NCBI GenBank assembly: GCA_905209865.1
Contig: CAJLUP010000023.1
Coordinates: forward strand, 1-19,753
Source: an uncultured Lachnospiraceae bacterium
Lineage (GTDB): Bacteria; Bacillota; Clostridia; Lachnospirales; Lachnospiraceae
Reading direction: 5' to 3'
DNA length: 19,753 nt
Shown: one piece after another, positions 13,857 through 19,753 of the stretch
Numbering within the stretch: position 1 is the stretch's first letter
Layout: each line of letters starts with the position of its first letter
Position numbers and translations under genes: made by a program
The notes under the pieces: generated by a model
Database searches by the model: none
Seen by the model: only the letters and a program-made list of their open reading frames with translations
Told to the model about the DNA's origin: nothing

Positions 13857-15143
13857 ATGACTGCGTATAAAGATTTAAGTAAAGAAGAGCTGTTAGAATT
13901 AAAGAGCGGATTAGAAGCGCGCTTTGGGGAAGTAAAAGAAAAAGGATTAAAACTGGATATGTCCAGAGGAAAACCGTCTGCGGATCAGTTGAACTTGTCA
14001 ATGGATATGATGAAAGTGCTTGCCGGAGATGCAAATCTGATCTGTGAAGACGGAGTAGACTGCCGAAATTACGGAAACCTTGATGGAATTGATGAGGCGA
14101 AGCAGCTTCTTGCAGATATGATGGAAGTGCCGAAAGATAATGTGATCATTTTCGGAAACTCCAGCTTAAACGTAATGTATGATACAGTTGCCCGTGCTAT
14201 GACTCATGGAATTATGGGCAATACGCCGTGGTGTAAATTAGATAAAGTGAAGTTCTTATGTCCGGTTCCGGGATATGACAGACATTTTGCGATTACAGAA
14301 TTTTTCGGAATAGAGATGGTCAACGTACCGATGACTTCGACAGGTCCGGATATGGATCTTGTGGAAAAACTTGTCAGTGAAGATGAATCGATCAAAGGAA
14401 TCTGGTGTGTGCCGAAGTATTCCAATCCGCAGGGTATCACATATTCTGATGACACAGTGTACCGTTTTGCAAATCTGAAACCGGCTGCAAAAGATTTCCG
14501 TATTTTTTGGGATAACGCATATTGCGTACATCATCTGTATGAAGATAAGCAGGACTATCTTCTTGAGATTTTAATGGAATGTAAAAAAGCTGGAAATCCT
14601 GACATGGTTTACAAGTTCTCTTCAACTTCTAAGATCAGCTTCCCGGGTTCAGGTATTGCTGCGATGGCGGCGTCTGAAGCGAACTTAAAAGACGTCCGCA
14701 ATATGATGAAAGTTCAGACGATCGGACATGATAAAGTTAATCAGCTCCGTCATGTAAGATTTTTCAAAAATATTCACGGAATCGTAGAACATATGAGGAA
14801 ACACGCTGACATTCTCCGCCCGAAATTTGAAGCGGTTTTGGATGTCCTTGAAAGAGAATTAGGAGGGCTGGAGATCGGATCATGGATCGCTCCTCACGGC
14901 GGATATTTTATCTCTTTTGATGCAATGGAAGGCTGCGCGAAAGCGATTGTTGCGAAAGCGAAAGAGGCAGGTCTTGTCATGACCGGAGCAGGCGCGACAT
15001 TCCCTTATGGAAAAGATCCCCATGACAGCAATATCCGTATTGCTCCGTCCTATCCGACGGCGGAAGAATTGTCAGTTGCAGCAGAAATTTTTGTGCTGAG
15101 TGTGAAGCTCGTAAGCATCGATAAATTACTTGGAAATTTATAA
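13857..15143 (+). CDS. PLP-dependent aminotransferase, PF12897 (aspartate aminotransferase-like)
   Basis: This is a fold type I PLP enzyme of 428 residues. The N-terminal LSKEELLELKSGLEARF, the LDMSRGKP segment, GNLDGIDEAKQLLADMM, and the pyridoxal-lysine segment FSSTSKISFPGSG with K259 are typical of the branch resembling the aspartate aminotransferase of Corynebacterium (PF12897). WDNAYCVHHL supplies the aspartate that contacts the PLP ring nitrogen. It likely exchanges amino groups between aspartate (or alanine) and 2-oxoglutarate, but the substrate is not fixed by sequence alone. I chose the ATG at 13857 because GGAGGAG (13843-13849) is 7 nt upstream; an upstream in-frame ATG at 13824 overlaps the promoter's expected leader. 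It is a single-gene transcript ending in a terminator. Confidence 0.92.
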   Translation: MTAYKDLSKEELLELKSGLEARFGEVKEKGLKLDMSRGKPSADQLNLSMDMMKVLAGDANLICEDGVDCRNYGNLDGIDEAKQLLADMMEVPKDNVIIFGNSSLNVMYDTVARAMTHGIMGNTPWCKLDKVKFLCPVPGYDRHFAITEFFGIEMVNVPMTSTGPDMDLVEKLVSEDESIKGIWCVPKYSNPQGITYSDDTVYRFANLKPAAKDFRIFWDNAYCVHHLYEDKQDYLLEILMECKKAGNPDMVYKFSSTSKISFPGSGIAAMAASEANLKDVRNMMKVQTIGHDKVNQLRHVRFFKNIHGIVEHMRKHADILRPKFEAVLDVLERELGGLEIGSWIAPHGGYFISFDAMEGCAKAIVAKAKEAGLVMTGAGATFPYGKDPHDSNIRIAPSYPTAEELSVAAEIFVLSVKLVSIDKLLGNL

Positions 15144-15217
15144 AATGAGTTTGGCGGAGAAAAATAAGAAATTTTGCAAATAATAGAGTAATGAAAATAC
15201 AGAATAAATAAAAATGA

Positions 15218-15262
15218 AGAGGGTATCGTTTTAGATTATGTTGAAACGATCCCCTCTTTTTT
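15218..15262. terminator. Terminator between the convergent aminotransferase and - strand genes
   Basis: AGAGGGTATCGTTT (15218-15231) pairs with AAACGATCCCCTCT (15244-15257) with one mismatch, followed by TTTTT. On the other strand the stem is followed by TCATTTTT, so it may work for both convergent transcripts. Confidence 0.85.
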
Positions 15263-15267
15263 GGAAA

Positions 15268-15927
15268 TCAAAAATCGGTCAATGCACAAACTAATGCAGA
15301 ATACCGTTTCGTTTTATTTTGAATATCATCTTCTGTTACACCATAATAAGAATATAAATCTTGGGCAATGCGTTTAAAACGTTTCATCTGTCTTCGATCG
15401 CCTCCGTAGCTTACCCCAAATAGATCCCAGCGAAAATCTAATGTCATTTCCAAATATCCGTTTCCTATAACTAATTCGTACATTTGAAAATCCATAGGTA
15501 CTTCTTCATCCGGAATAGATTCAATTTTTTGTTCTCTTTCCTGTAGTAATGCATGGAACTTTTGTAATGATTTTTCATCGGAAATATCGGGGGTTGAAAT
15601 ATGTAAGAGATCCCCTAATAGTTCGGGTCTATGGTTGCAGATGATTCCTTCTTTCGCGCATTTTTTTTCGCATTTATATTTCCGGTGAGTTTGGCTGATC
15701 GGGAGAAAGCTGTATTTCTCCTGGGCATAAATAATCGTTTCTTCTTTTGTATGCGTTCCGGGCTGAATTTTTTTTTCTGCCCGTTTTCGCCGCAGCTGAT
15801 ATATCTTATTTTTTAGCCGATTCTTTAACGGCTTTTTATAATCATTGCTTTTTCCGGCAATAAAAATACTTACAGGACCGTCATCACCGCCTATCACTGT
15901 CGTTTGCTGTATATGCTTATCTATCAA
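15268..15927 (-). CDS. Unrecognised protein with N-terminal GGDDGPVSIFIAGK motif
   Basis: I do not recognise this 219-residue protein as a named family. It has no signal peptide or clear membrane segment. The N-terminus reads TTVIGGDDGPVSIFIAGK, close to the GGADGPTSIF motif of sodium-pump decarboxylase beta subunits. I recall similar short motifs at the N-terminus of other clostridial proteins. A very basic stretch (KKPLKNRLKNKIYQLRRKRAEKK) follows, then a cysteine cluster (KCEKKCAKEGIICN), an acidic middle, and a C-terminus with LDFRWDLFGVSYGGDRRQMKRF. The start is TTG at 15927: AAAGGAAG lies 7 nt upstream, and no ATG is near. It follows the VOC gene by 43 bp on the same strand and is probably co-transcribed. 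Its base composition is more AT-rich than the housekeeping genes around it. Confidence 0.8.
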   Translation of the reverse strand: MIDKHIQQTTVIGGDDGPVSIFIAGKSNDYKKPLKNRLKNKIYQLRRKRAEKKIQPGTHTKEETIIYAQEKYSFLPISQTHRKYKCEKKCAKEGIICNHRPELLGDLLHISTPDISDEKSLQKFHALLQEREQKIESIPDEEVPMDFQMYELVIGNGYLEMTLDFRWDLFGVSYGGDRRQMKRFKRIAQDLYSYYGVTEDDIQNKTKRYSALVCALTDF

Positions 15928-15970
15928 AATGACGCTTCCTTTCTTAATGAGTGTGAGGTTGGTACTGCTT

Positions 15971-16357
15971 CTAATTTATAACTGCACTTTCAGACTTCAT
16001 GGGTGTTCCGACTTCAATCAAATTGCCGTCCAAATCATAAAAGCGGACTGCTTTTTGTCCCCAGCTATGTGTTGTGAGACGGTTAACATATTGAATTGAC
16101 GGGTATAACTTTTCTAAGTTTTTGATAAATGCTTCGATATTTTTCTCTTCAAAATATAGTTCGCAGGAATTGCTTTTCGGAAGGATTTCTTTTCCTAAAA
16201 ATTTCGTCCAGATTTTCTCGTCTTGAAGGACAAGGCCTTCTGTCAGGATCATATTGCCGTCATTATCGAGGATCATATCCAGACCGAATAAATCGTGATA
16301 AAACTGTTTTGATTTTTCGATATCTTTTACAACAAGCAAAATGTTTTTTAATTTCAT
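15971..16357 (-). CDS. VOC family (glyoxalase/bleomycin-resistance fold) protein
   Basis: This single-domain vicinal oxygen chelate protein has about 128 residues. It begins MKLKNILLVVKDIEKSKQFYHDLFGLDMILDN, the usual first beta-alpha-beta unit, and ends with the second repeat (YDLDGNLIEVGTPM), whose glutamate is a common metal ligand. Members include glyoxalase I, dioxygenases and antibiotic-binding proteins; the substrate here is unknown. The ATG at 16357 fits homology. An in-frame ATG at 16414, with GGAAA about 11 nt upstream, would add 19 basic residues. The promoter lies at 16457-16485. It is followed by the GGDDGPVS gene. Confidence 0.87.
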   Translation of the reverse strand: MKLKNILLVVKDIEKSKQFYHDLFGLDMILDNDGNMILTEGLVLQDEKIWTKFLGKEILPKSNSCELYFEEKNIEAFIKNLEKLYPSIQYVNRLTTHSWGQKAVRFYDLDGNLIEVGTPMKSESAVIN

Positions 16358-16456
16358 GCGTATACCCCACTGCAGTTTTCTTGATCGTTTTTTCAGAAAA
16401 TGATTTGTTGACATAACGAATATCGTTTCCTTTTTGTTTTCTGAATATTTATGGAT

Positions 16457-16485
16457 AGTATATCAGTTTTTGGAAAGATGCGCAA
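16457..16485 (-). promoter_or_regulatory. Promoter of the VOC operon
   Basis: On the - strand, TTGCGC (16485-16480) and TATACT (16462-16457) are 17 bp apart, and TGA directly precedes the -10. The predicted start is near 16450. Confidence 0.65.
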
Positions 16486-16509
16486 TTTAAAACAGGATTT
16501 CACAGGAAA

Positions 16510-16626
16510 ATGCTGTACTGGGGAAAATCACCCAATTCCCATCATATGCTGCATTCCGAGACTTACAAGGGATATTCCGACCCAGCAGCAAAAGCCTGTC
16601 TTGTTTATGGTAATACGATATCATAA
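16510..16626 (+). CDS. Possible small or relict ORF, 38 codons
   Basis: The frame MLYWGKSPNSHHMLHSETYK continues with GYSDPAAKACLVYGNTIS and a TAA stop. The composition looks protein-like, unlike the AT-rich DNA around it, and the frame is open back to 16459. There is no proper ribosome site: AGGAAA touches the ATG, and another AGGA is 12 nt away. It may be a remnant of a lost gene or a genuine small protein. I do not recognise it. Confidence 0.25.
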   Translation: MLYWGKSPNSHHMLHSETYKGYSDPAAKACLVYGNTIS

Positions 16627-16653
16627 AAAATATATAAAATAAAATTATTAATA

Positions 16654-16682
16654 TTTATATAATAATAAATATATGTTATAAT
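16654..16682 (+). promoter_or_regulatory. Extended -10 promoter for the LysR gene
   Basis: TATAAT at 16677-16682 is preceded by TGT (TGn extended -10). TTTATA at 16654-16659 is a weak -35 at 17-bp spacing. The leader to the LysR start would be about 135 nt and contains the hairpin at 16712-16741. Confidence 0.65.
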
Positions 16683-16711
16683 TGAATGCAGGGAGTAATT
16701 CTTATAGAGCT

Positions 16712-16741
16712 CGGGCGGATGTTCGGTGAAAACACCGCCCG
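16712..16741 (+). promoter_or_regulatory. Stable leader hairpin before the LysR gene
   Basis: CGGGCGG, a bulged A, then TGTT (16712-16723) pair with AACACCGCCCG (16731-16741) around a 7-nt loop CGGTGAA. TTTT follows after 4 nt. It could be an attenuator or a weak terminator in the leader transcript. Confidence 0.5.
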
Positions 16742-16752
16742 CTGCTTTTATG

Positions 16753-16779
16753 TATAAAGAAGTATATATAAAGAAGTAT
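16753..16779 (+). repeat. 13-bp direct repeat near the LysR start
   Basis: TATAAAGAAGTAT occurs at 16753-16765 and again at 16767-16779, separated by one base. The 14-bp period is not a helical turn. A regulatory meaning is not evident. Confidence 0.7.
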
Positions 16780-16825
16780 GTATGAAGGAACGGAGCAGGA
16801 GAAAGACGTTTCATGGGGGATGCGT

Positions 16826-17701
16826 ATGCTGGATTTTAGGATGGAAACATTTTTGACAGTATGCCGGGAGATGAATTTCACACGGGCGGCAGAAAAATTA
16901 AATATTACCCAGCCGGCGGTATCGCAGCACATCCGTTTTTTGGAGAAGCATTATCATGTGAAGCTGTTCCGCTATGAGGGGAAGAAACTTGAGCTGACAG
17001 AAGCAGGAGAAATTCTGAAAAATGCATCTTTGACAATGATGCATGACGAGAATGCGATGCAAGATGAGATGCGAAGAGCAGGCAAGGGAGAAGAGATTCG
17101 TTTTGGGGCGCCCCGGACAGTCGGAGATGTGCTTGTAGGGAAGATGATCTTTAACTATTTGAAAATCTATCCGGACGCGCAGATTCATACGATCGTAGAA
17201 AATACGCAGGAACTTCTAAAAAGGCTGGACGAAGGAGAGATTGATTTTGCCTTGGTGGAAGGTTTTTTTAAGAAGAGTGAGTATGATTTCCAGACATATT
17301 CGGAAGAACCGTATATTGCGGTATGCAGTTCAGATTATCATTTTACAGAGACTCCGAGACGGCTGGAAGATCTTTTCGGAGAACGGCTTTTGATACGAGA
17401 GGACGGATCCGGCACGAGGGAGGTGCTGGAGCGCTGTTTAGATTCCCGTAACTTGAGTGTGAGTGATTTCAGGCAGACAGTTGAGATCGGAAGTTTACAT
17501 GCGATCAAAGAGTTGACAAAATCAAAATGCGGTATTACATTTTTATATGAGGCTGCCGTCAGGGAAGAACTGAAAGATAAGACGTTCGTTAAGATCCCTT
17601 TGGAAGATTTTCATGTGACACGAGAATTTACGTTTATTTGGAGACGCGGCAGTTTTTATGCGGATAAATATAAAGAGATTTTCCGATATTTTTCGGCGTA
17701 A
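16826..17701 (+). CDS. LysR-family transcriptional regulator
   Basis: This is a full-length LysR regulator of 292 residues. The N-terminal winged helix-turn-helix reads METFLTVCREMNFTRAAEKLNITQPAVSQHIRFLE, followed by the dimerisation helix and a periplasmic-binding-protein-like effector domain (about 90-290). The start at 16826 is 6 nt after GGGGG (16815-16819). Longer frames from 16778 would add 16 residues that are not family-like, and ATG at 16820 adds two. It is followed after 80 bp by the SufC-like gene on the same strand, so it may control iron-sulfur assembly or a sulfur-related signal, by analogy with CysB/CysL-type regulators; no effector can be named from sequence. Confidence 0.92.
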   Translation: MLDFRMETFLTVCREMNFTRAAEKLNITQPAVSQHIRFLEKHYHVKLFRYEGKKLELTEAGEILKNASLTMMHDENAMQDEMRRAGKGEEIRFGAPRTVGDVLVGKMIFNYLKIYPDAQIHTIVENTQELLKRLDEGEIDFALVEGFFKKSEYDFQTYSEEPYIAVCSSDYHFTETPRRLEDLFGERLLIREDGSGTREVLERCLDSRNLSVSDFRQTVEIGSLHAIKELTKSKCGITFLYEAAVREELKDKTFVKIPLEDFHVTREFTFIWRRGSFYADKYKEIFRYFSA

Positions 17702-17781
17702 TGGAAAAAATAAACAGAAGGAATGCACGGCATTTTGTGCCGGCGACAAACAAAATAAAGAAAAGGAAGTGAATTTCCGAA

Positions 17782-18528
17782 ATGTTACAGGCAGAACATT
17801 TATCGTATAATATAGTAGAAGAAGGAAAACAGTCAGAGATTTTAACAGATGTGAGCTTTTCTGTAGAAGATGGGGAAATGCTTGTTATTACCGGTCCTAA
17901 CGGCGGGGGGAAATCGACTCTTGCAAAGCTGCTTATGGGGATTAACCGGGCGACAGGCGGGAAGATTCTTCTTGACGGAGAGGAAATTACGGATTATGCG
18001 ATCGACGAGAGAGCAAAAGCAGGAATGGGATTTGCGTTTCAGCAGCCCCCGCGTTTTAAAGGGATGACGGTCAGACAGCTTCTTTCGCTTGCGGCAGGCG
18101 GAACGCTGGATGATAAAACATGTTGTGCGCTGTTGAGCAGCGTAGGACTGTGTGCGAAAGAATATATTGACAGGGAAGCCGACGCCACACTTTCGGGCGG
18201 AGAGATGAAACGGATTGAGATTGCGACAGTTTTGGCGAAAGATCATAAAGTGTGCGTATTTGATGAGCCGGAAGCGGGGATTGATCTGTGGAGTTTTTCG
18301 ATGCTCATTAAACGGTTTGAGCAGATCCACAGAGAGAAAAAGCAGAGTTTGATTCTGATTTCACATCAGGAACGAATTATTCGTATGGCAGACCGGATCA
18401 TGGTGATCGGAGACGGGAAAGTAGAAGCGGTCGGCACGGCGGATGAGATCATTCCGACGTTATTCGGAACGAAGCCGGAGTCTTGCGGATGCAGAAAACA
18501 AAAAGGGGGCGAACTCTATGAGTGTTGA
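17782..18528 (+). CDS. sufC: SufC-like Fe-S cluster assembly ATPase
   Basis: SufC is the soluble ABC-type ATPase that drives structural change in the SufB/D scaffold during Fe-S cluster assembly. The 248 residues show Walker A GPNGGGKST (38-46), the Q-loop FQQPPRFKG, the signature LSGGE (137-141), Walker B VFDEPEAGID with D161 and E162, and the H-loop ISHQE. The FDEPEAGID ending and QQPPRF are SufC-like rather than importer-like. AGGAAGTGA upstream of ATG is a good ribosome site. It overlaps the SufB/D gene by 11 nt. With only one SufB/D partner and no sufS or sufU visible downstream, this looks like the minimal SUF-like (SMS) arrangement. Confidence 0.9.
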   Translation: MLQAEHLSYNIVEEGKQSEILTDVSFSVEDGEMLVITGPNGGGKSTLAKLLMGINRATGGKILLDGEEITDYAIDERAKAGMGFAFQQPPRFKGMTVRQLLSLAAGGTLDDKTCCALLSSVGLCAKEYIDREADATLSGGEMKRIEIATVLAKDHKVCVFDEPEAGIDLWSFSMLIKRFEQIHREKKQSLILISHQERIIRMADRIMVIGDGKVEAVGTADEIIPTLFGTKPESCGCRKQKGGELYEC

Positions 18529-19459
18529 TTTTGAAGGAAGCAGCAAAGAGTCAGTGACGCAGCAGGTGTTGGATATAATTGATTCTTATGGATTTAAACA
18601 GGAAGGCGCGTACAATCTTCGCTTGAATGGAATGGCGGTATGCCATGGAGACAGCCGTCATATTCAGATCATTCCGAAAGAGGATCGTCAGGGAATCGAT
18701 ATCCATATCAGCGGGGAGGCGAAAGATGAGCAGGTTCATATTCCTGTTGTGATGACTGAGGAAGGTGTGGACATTGTTTATAATGACTTTTATATAGAAG
18801 ACGGAGCAGATGTGACGATCATCGCAGGGTGCGGAATTCACGGGGAAGGATGTTCCGAGACTCGTCATGACGGGATTCATGCATTTCATGTAGGGAAACA
18901 TGCAAATGTGAAATATATAGAAAACCATTATGCACAGGGAAATGGTTCCGGCAAGAAGACGTTGAATCCTGTGACAAAGATCTATGTCGGGGAAGATTCG
19001 GTGTTTACTTTGGAAACAACGCAGATCAGCGGTGTGGACTGTACAGAACGTGAAAATTATATTGAATTAGGGGATAATGCGAAGCTGTTCGTGACAGAAA
19101 AACTGATGACAGATGAAGAACAGTCCGCAGTTTCGAATATGGAGATCGAGCTTAACGGTGTGAACAGTTCGGCAAGAATTGTCTCCAGATCTGTTGGAAA
19201 AGGCAGATCAAAGCAAGTGTTTCATCCGAAGGCAATCGGAAATAATCAGTGTCATGCACATGTGCAGTGTGATTCGATTATTATGGATCAGGCAGAGATC
19301 AGTTCGATTCCTGAGATCAATGCAAGACATGTGGATGCACAGATTATCCATGAGGCGGCGATCGGAAGGATCAATGATGAGCAGCTTGTGAAGCTTCGCA
19401 CGTTCGGCATGAACGAAGAGGAAGCGGAAGCTGTCATCATTGAGAATTTCCTGAAATAA
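18518..19459 (+). CDS. SufB/SufD-family Fe-S scaffold, short (SMS-like) form
   Basis: This SufB/D beta-helix protein has 313 residues, much shorter than standard SufB at about 470. The C-terminus has HVQCDSIIMD with C251 and the IHEAAIGRI motif with H278 and E279. These match the positions of the cluster-forming cysteine and the HEA glutamate of SufB, followed by the NEEEAEAVIIENF ending typical of the family. A central segment, AGCGIHGEGCSETRHDGIH, is rich in Cys and His. The start at 18518 uses AAGGGGG (18503-18509) inside sufC; a frame open from 18443 has no ribosome site. Together with SufC it should form a SufB2C2-like complex for Fe-S assembly in the cytosol. The gene ends 22 bp from the convergent glpK. 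Confidence 0.9.
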   Translation: MSVDFEGSSKESVTQQVLDIIDSYGFKQEGAYNLRLNGMAVCHGDSRHIQIIPKEDRQGIDIHISGEAKDEQVHIPVVMTEEGVDIVYNDFYIEDGADVTIIAGCGIHGEGCSETRHDGIHAFHVGKHANVKYIENHYAQGNGSGKKTLNPVTKIYVGEDSVFTLETTQISGVDCTERENYIELGDNAKLFVTEKLMTDEEQSAVSNMEIELNGVNSSARIVSRSVGKGRSKQVFHPKAIGNNQCHAHVQCDSIIMDQAEISSIPEINARHVDAQIIHEAAIGRINDEQLVKLRTFGMNEEEAEAVIIENFLK

Positions 19460-19481
19460 ACAGTGTCTTTGTCTGTTTTGG

Positions 19482-19753
19482 TTATTCGTTCTCTGAATCG
19501 TTGTTTTTTGCCCAGCCGTAGGAATATTTTACCGCTTTATTCCAGCCTTTAATACGGCTTAAGCGGATGTCTTCGCTGACAGACGGGAGGAAGATCTGAT
19601 CCGTTGAACGGTTGCTGATTACCTCTTCTTTGTTTTCCCAATAACCGACAGCAAGTCCGGCAAGATAAGCAGCGCCCGTGGCAGTCGTTTCTACGCAGGT
19701 AGGACGGTTGACAGGGGCGTTTATAATATCTGCCTGTACCTGCATCAGGAAGT
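19482..19753 (-). CDS. glpK: Glycerol kinase, C-terminal part (runs off the window)
   Basis: Only the last 90 or so residues are in the window; the frame is open to the edge and reads FLMQVQADIINAPVNRPTCV, then ETTATGAAYLAGLAVGYW, matching the C-terminal domain of GlpK and other FGGY kinases. GlpK phosphorylates glycerol to glycerol 3-phosphate with ATP. The FLMQxQADI, ETTATGAAYLAGLAVGYW and GWNKAVKYSYGW segments are characteristic of glycerol kinase rather than xylulokinase. The stop is TAA at 19484-19482, convergent with the SufB/D gene. Upstream regulation cannot be seen. Confidence 0.93.
   Translation of the reverse strand, partial: FLMQVQADIINAPVNRPTCVETTATGAAYLAGLAVGYWENKEEVISNRSTDQIFLPSVSEDIRLSRIKGWNKAVKYSYGWAKNNDSENE

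Larger units (their letters stand above)
16358..16825. other. Divergent spacer between the VOC and LysR genes
   Basis: This 468-bp spacer contains the VOC promoter (- strand, 16457-16485), an orphan + frame (16510-16626), a very AT-rich block (about 16626-16676), the LysR promoter (16677-16682), a stable hairpin (16712-16741) and a 13-bp direct repeat (16753-16779). It is the longest stretch in the window without a firm gene. Confidence 0.7.

Noticed and set aside
17728..17742. CGGCA/TGCCG hairpin between the LysR gene and sufC
   Set aside because: The stem is 5 bp with no T-tract, so it could easily occur by chance.
19458..19479. AAACAG/CTGTTT stem between the SufB/D gene and glpK, considered a convergent terminator
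   Set aside because: It is only 6 bp, AT-rich, overlaps the stop codon and has a T-run of four bases; too weak to claim.

Overview
The window looks like a chromosomal segment of a low-to-moderate-GC anaerobic Firmicute, most likely a gut Lachnospiraceae (Dorea/Mediterraneibacter/Blautia-like). The genus is inferred, from gene order (secG-rnr-smpB; pyrF-pyrK-pyrD), the style of the proteins, strong AGGAGG-type ribosome sites, and extended -10 promoters. No rRNA, tRNA, CRISPR array, insertion sequence or prophage is visible. All recognised genes are intact except the last, which runs off the window edge.

Region 1 (1-4570) holds secG (Sec translocase), then rnr (RNase R), smpB (tmRNA partner), a NudC-type NUDIX hydrolase and a bacteriohemerythrin. 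All are on the + strand and tightly spaced. Apart from secG and the hemerythrin, the theme is RNA turnover and ribosome rescue.

Region 2 (4571-7381) is the most unusual locus. It encodes a 902-residue protein that joins an EF-G/Tet(M)-like translational GTPase to a C-terminal NYN/YacP nuclease domain closely resembling Rae1, the ribosome-dependent endoribonuclease of Bacillus. A perfect 17-bp inverted repeat overlaps its promoter and contains its ribosome-binding site.

Region 3 (7382-9348) holds an ECF transporter S component, a zinc-ribbon plus CD225/dispanin membrane protein with a 36-bp tandem repeat, and a DUF2752 membrane protein.

Region 4 (9349-12462) is a pyrimidine operon, pyrF-pyrK-pyrD, bounded by terminators. 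PyrK and PyrD overlap by 1 nt and should form the NAD-dependent dihydroorotate dehydrogenase.

Region 5 (12463-15262) has, on the - strand, an SdpR-like ArsR repressor and an SdpI-like membrane protein with a clear sigma-A promoter flanked by two dyads. A class I aminotransferase of the PF12897 type follows on the + strand.

Region 6 (15263-16825) has a VOC (glyoxalase-fold) protein and an unrecognised protein with a GGDDGPVSIFIAGK segment, both on the - strand. A 468-bp divergent spacer with promoters, a strong hairpin, direct repeats and an orphan 38-codon frame separates them from the next genes.

Region 7 (16826-19753) has a LysR regulator followed by a two-gene SufC/SufB-D module of the minimal SUF (SMS-like) kind, then the convergent 3' end of glpK.

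The best candidates for new biology are the GTPase-Rae1 fusion, its inverted-repeat control region, and its position directly beside rnr-smpB-nudC.
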